Source of the DNA: Pseudarthrobacter siccitolerans | GTDB lineage: Bacteria > Actinomycetota > Actinomycetes > Actinomycetales > Micrococcaceae | Reading direction: 5' to 3' | Assembly (NCBI RefSeq): GCF_030823375.1 | Contig: NZ_JAUSXB010000001.1 | Coordinates: forward strand, 3,658,001-3,722,000 | Length of the DNA: 64,000 nucleotides | Shown here: positions 57,835 through 64,000 of the stretch, in pieces | Position numbering within the stretch: the first letter of the stretch is position 1 | Layout of the letters: every line of letters starts with the position of its first letter | Translations under genes and position numbers: made by a program | The notes under the pieces: model-generated | Told to the model about the DNA's origin: nothing | Database searches by the model: none | Seen by the model: the letters and a program-made list of their open reading frames with translations, nothing else

Positions 57835-59301
57835 TTACTGCTTTCGGGACACGTTGGTCACGGTTGAGGTTACCTGGCTGGCATCCATGGTTAGGAATCG
57901 TTGGGTTGATTGCTGTTCGCTGTAATGGGCAATCGGTCCGCCGGCCTCGTACTGGCTGACTGAATCCACGTAACGATTGGCGTCGTGGTAATTGATGCCC
58001 GCGATCCCAGCGTCGATGTCAGGATTTGGCAGCTCCACGATGGTGGCCCCGTTGTCCCGGGTGGCGGTGACGATCCCTCCCGGCCACGCCGTGGAGTCGG
58101 CCAGGTCCACCTTCGGTACCGGATCTCCGGCATGCTGCAGCGCCAGGACATCGATGGACGGCGGGATGGGCGTGGAATCCACGGGTGAACCGAACGTGAC
58201 GAGATTGGTGACATTGAAGCGGTCAGTGAAGCTGCCGTCGGAAGCAAGTGCCGCAGCAATCATTCCACCCTGGGAGTGCCCCGAGAGCATCACCGGCGCA
58301 CCTTCGGGAATGGCGGCCTGCTCCATGGCCAGCCGGACTGCCTCCGCCGCGGTGGACAGGTTGCCGCCGGCCAGTTCAAGGTTTCCTGTGAGGTCGGTCG
58401 AATTTGCCGCACCATCGGGCAACCACCGCGTGGTGCCGGGGATACTGACGATATAGGCAGGCGGCTCGCCCGGCTTCTCAACCGTAGTGATACGGACGCC
58501 CGTGTCCGGAACCCCGGACTTTCCGGCGTCGGAATAGGCGGTGTCAGTGGCGTCGAGGAGTGCGCTGATAGTGGATGGGACCGGTGTTACTAACCGACGG
58601 TTGCTGTCTATGTCGTTGGGAGTGCCAACGCCAACAGGGATGGGCTCCCCGGCAACTGGCCGGCCGTCGTCCAACAGGTGGGGGTTGAACAAACCCAGGG
58701 TGAGCGCGGTTGCCTGCAGGTTTTCCATGGTGGCCGCCATCAGCAGGCCGTTCGAGACAAGCTCTGTCACCGATGGCGGCTCACCGGATGTCAGCCACCG
58801 CCAGCCCATGTCCATCGCGTCGCGGGCTTGGCTGGCGACATTTCCCTGCGCGTCCATGAGGTTGCGGATGGGAAGCGGAGCCGAGTCCTGCACAGAGTTC
58901 CACAGGTTACCCGCGGTGTCCTGAACAGCAGTGGTGACGTTCCCGCCCGTGTCCCACAGGTCCCCTGCGGTGACGGCGACGGAGCCAACCAGCGAGTCGA
59001 AGAACGATGGAGCCTGTGCAGCCGACGGTCGGCCCGTCCCCTTGCTGCTGGCGGCCACCTGCTCCTCGACATTTCGCTTGACAGCATTGGAGGCGGCAGC
59101 GAGCGCATCGGCTGTGCTGATCAGCTTGGTCCTCTGGCCGGTCCATTCGTCGGTAAACTTCTGCGCGTCTGCGCCCTTCCAGGGCGAGCCCTGGATCAGG
59201 GGTGTGAGGCTGCGGCTCAGGGCAGCCAGCCGGTCACTGGCGCGGGCCAACTCTTCGCTGAGGCGCCGCCCGCTTTCCACGTCCATTCCGTAGAAGGTCA
59301 T
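57835..59301 (-). CDS. WXG100-alpha/beta-hydrolase fusion (candidate type VII effector)
   Basis: A 488-residue protein. Residues 1-85 are a WXG100-like helical hairpin (ESGRRLSEELARASDRLAAL, WKG turn in GSPWKGADAQKFTDEW). A long helical middle part follows. Residues about 290-470 are an alpha/beta-hydrolase with nucleophile elbow LSGHSQGGMIAAA, preceded by VSIPGTTRW and followed by candidate Asp (PDIDAG) and His (GINYHDANRY). ATG 59301 lies two bases after the EspG-like gene. It is likely exported by a type VII system to act on lipids or esters outside; this is inference. Confidence 0.82.
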   Translation of the reverse strand: MTFYGMDVESGRRLSEELARASDRLAALSRSLTPLIQGSPWKGADAQKFTDEWTGQRTKLISTADALAAASNAVKRNVEEQVAASSKGTGRPSAAQAPSFFDSLVGSVAVTAGDLWDTGGNVTTAVQDTAGNLWNSVQDSAPLPIRNLMDAQGNVASQARDAMDMGWRWLTSGEPPSVTELVSNGLLMAATMENLQATALTLGLFNPHLLDDGRPVAGEPIPVGVGTPNDIDSNRRLVTPVPSTISALLDATDTAYSDAGKSGVPDTGVRITTVEKPGEPPAYIVSIPGTTRWLPDGAANSTDLTGNLELAGGNLSTAAEAVRLAMEQAAIPEGAPVMLSGHSQGGMIAAALASDGSFTDRFNVTNLVTFGSPVDSTPIPPSIDVLALQHAGDPVPKVDLADSTAWPGGIVTATRDNGATIVELPNPDIDAGIAGINYHDANRYVDSVSQYEAGGPIAHYSEQQSTQRFLTMDASQVTSTVTNVSRKQ

Positions 59302-59303
59302 CT

Positions 59304-60140
59304 TCAGGCCGCCTGTTCCGCGGCGCTGGCCAGGTATTCCCTGGCGCCCAACAGGCGCCACGCGAATCCGAGGCGAATGGCATCCGAGGGAACAGGAGTC
59401 AGGGCGGAACCCTCGCCGGATGGACCGGTACTGACTGAATAGAGACGCTCCCCAAGCGCCCAGACGTCCCAGCTGACGTGGTCCGGACCTGGGGCCGGGG
59501 CAGACGGCCGCACTGTGCGTGATCCCGCAGGATGAGCCGACACTTGGAGATGGATGGTGTACCTGGCATTGGCGGCGATTTCGCCGAGCGCGGCGCCCGG
59601 TGCCTTCGGGAGTTCCGTGGCCTCGGGGACTTCCCTAATGTCCGGGAGGTGGCGATTGAGGGCGGCCCAGGCATTTTCCTCAGCGAAGAAGGATATTTCG
59701 ACGGCGTTCCGGACCTCCGTCACGTCGACGCCCCCGTCACCGTGCCTGATGCGCCGGGCATAGGTGACTCCGATACCCCGGCCGCGTGCCAGGGCGAGTT
59801 CGGTGTGGACGGATGATTCGCCGGACTGGACCACTGCAGTGGCCTTCAGCGGGCCGAGTGCTGCAATCGAGACTGCCAGCACCCACTGCCGGGTAATGGC
59901 ACCGCTCGCGTCAACTATTCCCGCCCGACGCAGTTCGGCCCCGGCCGCCTCTACTTCTTGCGAATCCAGCGCCTCCAACGCCTCGGCACGGATTGAATCC
60001 CGGTAAGCGGACAGGTCCGCCTCTGGCTCATGCGCGAGTACCTCAGCCGCCTTGTGGACCGTCAAAGCCCAGGCCACCCCGCTGATCTCAAAGACGTTGA
60101 GAGCAACGTTTGTCCGTGATTCCCCCAAAGATTCCCCCAA
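59304..60140 (-). CDS. EspG-like ESX-secretion-associated protein
   Basis: About 278 residues, resembling the EspG family of cytoplasmic chaperones that hold type VII substrates: hydrophobic N-terminal strand-helix (FEISGVAWALTVHKAAEVLA), central AIGSVAALG-like helix (VLAVSIAALGPLKATAVV), and a C-terminal DHVSWDVWALGERLYSVSTG block. It is placed directly before the WXG100-hydrolase, its probable client. The start is uncertain: two TTG codons (60140, 60128) lie in a 12-base tandem repeat, and a later start is possible. Confidence 0.72.
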   Translation of the reverse strand: MGESLGESRTNVALNVFEISGVAWALTVHKAAEVLAHEPEADLSAYRDSIRAEALEALDSQEVEAAGAELRRAGIVDASGAITRQWVLAVSIAALGPLKATAVVQSGESSVHTELALARGRGIGVTYARRIRHGDGGVDVTEVRNAVEISFFAEENAWAALNRHLPDIREVPEATELPKAPGAALGEIAANARYTIHLQVSAHPAGSRTVRPSAPAPGPDHVSWDVWALGERLYSVSTGPSGEGSALTPVPSDAIRLGFAWRLLGAREYLASAAEQAA

Positions 60141-60150
60141 AGATCCCCCC
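60118..60150. repeat. 12-base tandem repeat at the EspG-like start
   Basis: GATTCCCCCAAA at 60118-60129 and 60130-60141, plus a partial third copy (GATCCCCCC). On the coding strand each unit carries a TTTGGGGGAATC stretch, duplicating a G-rich ribosome-site-like block and a TTG codon. Confidence 0.75.
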
Positions 60151-60230
60151 GATATTAAGCCCGCAGCATGCAGCCAGTGCCTGTATTCAACACCCTATCC
60201 GGCCCCTCTGAGGAGCGGGAATGGGGAGTT

Positions 60231-60866
60231 CTATCGGGCCTCCTGCCGCTCCTGCGGCTTTTTCCGCAGAAGCACTGCTGCTGCGCCGGCGAGCAGGCTT
60301 AGGACCAGGAGGACCCAGCCGGCAACGGTGAGGCCGGACGCGAGGGCCACTTGGCCGGCGTCGGGCGCTTCCGATGCCAGCACGCCGTCGATGGCTGCGT
60401 TGGCCCAGAGCCGGACCACCACAAAGAGCAGCGGAAGGGCCCACAGCGCCCAACGCAATGTTTTCCTGGCAACGTTGGTGCCGATCAGCAGCAGCCAGGT
60501 GAACCCGAAGATCAGGGGGAACAGAGTGCCGGCCGTTTTGTGGACATAGTTGAGCTGGCCGCGGGCGTCGTCGTTCATGACCGCATGCAGCTGGCCGATG
60601 TAGGCCGGATCGAATCCGCCGATGAGCGAGTCCGGCATGGGCAGGCCCTGGGAGAGCTGCCTCAGCTGGTCCAGCGTGAGCAGGTGCAGGTACCAGAACA
60701 GGAAGATGCAGGCCACCACACCGGCGATCAGGATCAGGCTGCCGTTGTTCTCTGCCTTCTGCGGGGTGCGGGCGGTGGTGGGGTTGACCACGGGCGGAAG
60801 ATGGTGCTGGGGTACAGCCGCCTTGGAGCCGTGCTTCTTGATCCGCTGCGCAGGGGTTTTGGCCAT
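60231..60866 (-). CDS. Membrane protein, function unknown
   Basis: A 211-residue protein with a basic N-terminus (AKTPAQRIKKHGSK) and about four membrane helices (LILIAGVVACIFLFWYLHLL, TLFPLIFGFTWLLLIGTNV, ALWALPLLFVVVRLWANAA, GWVLLVLSLLAGAAAVLL). Not recognised. ATG 60866 has a GATAAT -10 hexamer six bases upstream and no ribosome site, a leaderless layout; ATG 60887 would add seven residues. It is divergent from the inositol-monophosphatase-type gene with 32 bases between starts. Confidence 0.8.
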   Translation of the reverse strand: MAKTPAQRIKKHGSKAAVPQHHLPPVVNPTTARTPQKAENNGSLILIAGVVACIFLFWYLHLLTLDQLRQLSQGLPMPDSLIGGFDPAYIGQLHAVMNDDARGQLNYVHKTAGTLFPLIFGFTWLLLIGTNVARKTLRWALWALPLLFVVVRLWANAAIDGVLASEAPDAGQVALASGLTVAGWVLLVLSLLAGAAAVLLRKKPQERQEAR

Positions 60867-60872
60867 GGCACC

Positions 60873-60892
60873 ATTATCCCGCCCCATAAACT
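60873..60892. promoter_or_regulatory. Back-to-back leaderless promoters
   Basis: GATAAT on the minus strand (60873-60878) and TAAACT on the plus strand (60887-60892), each exactly six bases before an ATG. Both -35 regions must overlap the opposite gene's start. Confidence 0.6.
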
Positions 60893-60898
60893 GAAGCC

Positions 60899-61729
60899 AT
60901 GACCATTGGCCGGCACAGCGCCGTTGAACTTGACCCCTCCCTGGACGATTACGAACTGGCAGCGGCCCTGGTCCGCGAAGCCGGGCAGCTGGCAGCGTTG
61001 ATGCGGATGGCGGGCCTGCAGTCCGAACAGAAGACGTCGGTTTCCGATGTGGTGACAGCTGCCGACCATGCCGCCGAGGCCTACGTGCTGGAGCAACTGC
61101 GGCGCTGCCGGCCGGACGACGGCATCCTGGGGGAGGAGGGGGCGTCGGTCCCGGGGACCAGCGGCCGGACCTGGGTCATTGATCCGGTGGACGGCACCTA
61201 TAACTTCCTGCACGGCTCCACCTATTGGTGCTCCGCGATTGCCCTGAAGGACGCCTCCGACGTTGTGCTCGGAGCCATCTTCCAGCCGGACGAGGACAAG
61301 CTCTGGGCCGGCGGCAGGGCACGTCCGGCAACCTTGAATGGTGAACCCCTCACGGTTTTCCACGACGACAGGGGAGCACGCAACAGCACAGCCGTTGCGG
61401 AGCTGGGTGCCGCCACCTACATCCACCCGAGCTGGCTGATGGATCCCCTGTGCGCAATGCCGTGGCACGCGGCCGCCACGTCGGCCGCCGCGCTGCGCAT
61501 GCTGGGCTCGGGTTCCTGCGACCTGGGCCGGGTGGCGGACGGTCAGCTGGGCTGCTGGTTCCAGCACAGCTGCCCCGAGTGGGACTGGCTGCCGGGCAAG
61601 GCGATCGTCCGGGCTGCCGGCGGTGCCGTGGACACCGTCCGTGTGAACGGCCTGGAGTGGTTCATGGCCGGCGGAACGATGGCGGTACGCGAGCTGCGCG
61701 CTGCCCTCGAATCCGGGTCGGTGGCATAA
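60899..61729 (+). CDS. Inositol-monophosphatase-family enzyme
   Basis: A 276-residue magnesium-dependent phosphatase of the IMPase/HisN type. Metal ligands are in LGEEG, the DPVDGTYNFLHG motif and CPEWDWLPGKAIV (the second acidic motif). It could be an inositol-1-phosphatase or a histidinol-phosphatase; sequence alone does not separate them. The ATG lies six bases after TAAACT. The next gene, pcrA, starts 84 bases downstream. Confidence 0.88.
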   Translation: MTIGRHSAVELDPSLDDYELAAALVREAGQLAALMRMAGLQSEQKTSVSDVVTAADHAAEAYVLEQLRRCRPDDGILGEEGASVPGTSGRTWVIDPVDGTYNFLHGSTYWCSAIALKDASDVVLGAIFQPDEDKLWAGGRARPATLNGEPLTVFHDDRGARNSTAVAELGAATYIHPSWLMDPLCAMPWHAAATSAAALRMLGSGSCDLGRVADGQLGCWFQHSCPEWDWLPGKAIVRAAGGAVDTVRVNGLEWFMAGGTMAVRELRAALESGSVA

Positions 61730-61743
61730 GAGCCCACAGCCTA

Positions 61744-61768
61744 TGTGGATAACGCCCCGTCATCCACA
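61744..61768. promoter_or_regulatory. Inverted DnaA-box-like pair upstream of pcrA
   Basis: TGTGGATAA (exact complement of TTATCCACA) and TCATCCACA (8 of 9) in opposite orientation with a seven-base spacer, 46-70 bases before the pcrA start. They could bind DnaA or form a TGTGGAT/ATCCACA hairpin. Confidence 0.5.
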
Positions 61769-61813
61769 GGCTGGAGCTGGCTGTCAGTCCCACCGCCTAG
61801 ACTTGTAGGCACC

Positions 61814-64000
61814 ATGGATATGTTGTTTGACCCGTACTCTGACGGACCCTTCAAAGCCGCTCCCACCGCCGCTGCCCGCACCAAGTCGCCTTCCGAGGGC
61901 GCAGCTGCGGCTCCGGGGACGGGCGGCGCCGGCGTGGACCGGGCACCGGAGGGGCAGGCCCATCGAGGCCACCGGATGGACCCGGCCAAGCTCCTGGAGG
62001 GGCTCAACCCCCAGCAGGAGGAGGCCGTCAAGCACGCAGGTTCGGCGCTGCTCATCGTGGCCGGTGCGGGTTCGGGAAAGACCCGCGTGCTCAGCAACCG
62101 GATCGCCTACCTGATCGCTACCGGGCGGGCCCACCACGGCGAAATCCTGGCCATCACCTTCACGAACAAAGCCGCCGCGGAGATGCGCGAACGCATAGAA
62201 AAGCTTGTGGGCGGACGAGCCAAGATCATGTGGATCTCCACCTTCCACTCGTCCTGCGTCCGCATCCTGCGGCAGGAGGCGGCCAACGTGGGCCTGAAAT
62301 CGAACTTCTCCATCTACGACTCCGCTGACTCCCTGCGGCTGGTCACCCAGGTCTCCAAGGCCCTGGACCTGGATCCCAAGAAGTTTGCGCCCAAAGCAAT
62401 CCAGCACAAGATCTCAGCGTTGAAGAACGAGCTCATTGATGCCGATTCGTACGCCTCTGCAGCAAACTACAACGATCCCTTCGAGCAGGCTGTAGCTGAT
62501 GTCTTCAAGGGCTACACCCAGCGCCTACGGCAGGCGAACGCCATGGACTTTGACGACCTCATCGCGGAAACCGTCTACATGTTCCGGGCCTTCCCTGCCC
62601 TCGCGGAATCCTACCGCCGGCGGTTCAGGCACGTGCTGGTGGACGAATACCAGGACACCAACCATGCCCAATACTCCTTGGTGCGCGAGATCGTGGGGGA
62701 AGGCCCGGGAGCATCCGAGCTAACGGTCGTGGGCGACTCGGACCAGTCCATCTACGCCTTCCGCGGAGCTGATATCCGCAACATCGTTGAGTTCGAGAAG
62801 GATTACCCCGAGGCGCGGACCATCAAGCTGGAGCAGAACTACCGGTCCACGCAGAACATCCTCAGCGCGGCCAACTCGGTGATCTCCCGGAACCCCAACC
62901 GCCCGGAAAAGCGGTTGTGGACCGCAGAGGGCGAAGGCCACAAGATCATCGGCTACGTGGGCGAGAACGAGCACGACGAAGCCCAGTTCATCGCCAAGGA
63001 AATTGACCGGCTCCAGGACGAGGACAACCTCCGCCCCGGGGACGTCGCCATCTTCTACCGGACCAACGCCCAGTCGCGCTCCATCGAAGACGTGCTGGTC
63101 CGGGTCGGCCTGCCCTACAAAGTGGTGGGCGGTACGCGCTTCTACGAGCGCAAGGAGATCAAGGACGCCCTCGCCTACCTGCGCGTCCTGGTTAACCCGG
63201 ACGACGACGTCAACCTGCGCCGGGTGCTCAACGAACCAAAGCGCGGCATCGGTGACCGCGCCGAAGGCGCCGTGGCCGCCCTGGCGCAGCGCGAACGTAC
63301 GTCGTTCATGGCGGCCGCCCGCCGCGCCGAACAGGCCCCGGGCATGGCAACCCGCTCCGTGAACGCCGTACTCGGGTTCGTGAAACTCTTGGATGACCTG
63401 GCGGAAGTGGCCAGCGGTTCTGGCGCGGCGGCAGCACTTGAAGCCGTCCTGGAGCAGACCGGCTACCTGGCCGCGCTGCGCGCCAGCACTGATCCGCAGG
63501 ACGAGTCCAGGGTGGAAAACCTGGCGGAACTCGTCGCCGTCGTGCGCGAATACGAACAGGAGAACCCGGAAGGGTCACTGGCTGCCTTCCTGGAGCAGGT
63601 ATCCCTGGTGGCTGATGCCGACCAAATTCCCGATGCTCCGGGAGCGGACATCGACGCCGCCGTCGCCGAGGCAAAACGGCTCGGCGTGGTCACGCTCATG
63701 ACGCTGCACACTGCCAAGGGGCTCGAATTCCCGGTGGTGTTCCTGACCGGGATGGAACACGGGCTGTTCCCACACCAGCGTTCCGCTACGGATCCGAAGG
63801 AACTCGCGGAAGAACGCCGGCTTGCCTACGTAGGGCTCACACGCGCCCGGAAGCGCCTCTATGTCACCCGTTCCGAGGTCCGCAGCATGTGGGGGCAGAG
63901 CCAGTACAACCCTGCCAGCCAGTTCCTGGAGGAGATTCCGGCCGAGCTCCTGGAATGGAAGCGCGAAGGAACCAGCAGGCAGTCCAACTGGGGCGGCGGC
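61814..64000 (+). CDS. pcrA: ATP-dependent DNA helicase PcrA/UvrD, 3' end beyond window
   Basis: The frame is open from ATG 61814 to the end of the window: 729 codons, C-terminus missing. SF1 helicase motifs in order: VAGAGSGKTRVL (Walker A), AITFTNKAAAEMR, LVDEYQDTN, VGDSDQSIYAFRGAD, LEQNYRSTQNIL, TLMTLHTAKGLEFPVVFLT, RLAYVGLTRARKRLYV. The first 55 residues are an Ala/Pro-rich, poorly conserved extension. Acts 3'-5' in nucleotide-excision repair and replication-fork clearing. TAGACT lies ten bases before the ATG. Most of the core is present. Confidence 0.95.
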   Translation, partial: MDMLFDPYSDGPFKAAPTAAARTKSPSEGAAAAPGTGGAGVDRAPEGQAHRGHRMDPAKLLEGLNPQQEEAVKHAGSALLIVAGAGSGKTRVLSNRIAYLIATGRAHHGEILAITFTNKAAAEMRERIEKLVGGRAKIMWISTFHSSCVRILRQEAANVGLKSNFSIYDSADSLRLVTQVSKALDLDPKKFAPKAIQHKISALKNELIDADSYASAANYNDPFEQAVADVFKGYTQRLRQANAMDFDDLIAETVYMFRAFPALAESYRRRFRHVLVDEYQDTNHAQYSLVREIVGEGPGASELTVVGDSDQSIYAFRGADIRNIVEFEKDYPEARTIKLEQNYRSTQNILSAANSVISRNPNRPEKRLWTAEGEGHKIIGYVGENEHDEAQFIAKEIDRLQDEDNLRPGDVAIFYRTNAQSRSIEDVLVRVGLPYKVVGGTRFYERKEIKDALAYLRVLVNPDDDVNLRRVLNEPKRGIGDRAEGAVAALAQRERTSFMAAARRAEQAPGMATRSVNAVLGFVKLLDDLAEVASGSGAAAALEAVLEQTGYLAALRASTDPQDESRVENLAELVAVVREYEQENPEGSLAAFLEQVSLVADADQIPDAPGADIDAAVAEAKRLGVVTLMTLHTAKGLEFPVVFLTGMEHGLFPHQRSATDPKELAEERRLAYVGLTRARKRLYVTRSEVRSMWGQSQYNPASQFLEEIPAELLEWKREGTSRQSNWGGG

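Noticed and set aside
61744..61768. Chromosomal replication origin
   Set aside because: Only two DnaA-box-like sites and no dnaA/dnaN, AT-rich stretch or box cluster nearby.

Overview
This 64 kb window is high-GC actinobacterial chromosome, most like Arthrobacter/Pseudarthrobacter. The basis is family-level recognition, with no database search. The signs are GC-rich codons with many GTG/TTG starts, a GroEL ending in a GGM-type tail, WXG100 proteins, an XPB-type helicase with its partner, DUF3263/DUF3027 proteins, a FemAB pair for a branched peptidoglycan bridge, and c-di-AMP riboswitches in front of secreted cell-wall hydrolases. Nearly all of it reads as core chromosome. No transposase, integrase, CRISPR array or rRNA was seen; there is one tRNA (Arg, anticodon CCT).

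Layout. 1-4.3 kb: end of a secreted AMIN-like protein, then a leftward agmatine-to-putrescine operon (nitrilase AguB, agmatine deiminase AguA, APC permease) behind two copies of an operator-like palindrome. 4.4-7.2 kb: Dps, and a DHA2 MFS exporter divergent from its TetR regulator across a palindrome. 7.3-14.2 kb: a tandem glycine riboswitch followed by gcvP, gcvT, gcvH and sdaA, with a 0.6 kb block of repeats between gcvT and gcvH. 14.2-20.6 kb: TspO, two FemAB-type transferases, a ThrE-type exporter, a siderophore-interacting flavoprotein with an iron box at its start, and uracil-DNA glycosylase. 20.7-25.5 kb: DUF3263, LytR_C, a cold-shock gene overlapping a solute-binding lipoprotein gene, and groEL with two CIRCE elements. 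25.5-31.4 kb: an orphan sugar-binding lipoprotein with LacI-type operators, an RNase H fused to an NTF2-like domain, a WXG100 protein, a two-component system and a DUF427 protein. 31.5-39.5 kb: XPB helicase and partner, cold-shock-domain protein, DUF3027, serC and a DtxR/IdeR regulator.

39.5-42.8 kb: three secreted cell-wall hydrolases, the first two each behind a c-di-AMP (ydaO-type) riboswitch and the third behind a different hairpin leader. 42.9-46.8 kb: HNH nuclease and a molybdenum-cofactor cluster (mobA, DUF6457, moeA, fdhD) serving formate dehydrogenase maturation. 46.9-56 kb: GH38 alpha-mannosidase, a regulator/membrane-protein pair, and an ABC-F gene behind a promoter-proximal attenuator, coupled to an ABC exporter. 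55.5-57.4 kb: Nudix, DUF6314, tRNA-Arg and DUF998. 57.4-60.2 kb: a tight three-gene operon coding for an EspG-like protein, a WXG100-alpha/beta-hydrolase fusion and a lipoprotein, which looks like a type VII secretion effector module. 60.2-64 kb: a membrane protein, an inositol-monophosphatase-family enzyme and the start of pcrA/uvrD, which runs off the window.

The less ordinary items are the type VII-like effector operon, the short attenuator before the ABC-F gene, the paired riboswitches on cell-wall hydrolases, the doubled operator at the agmatine operon, and a recurring TAnnnT-6 nt-start arrangement that suggests leaderless transcription of several genes.
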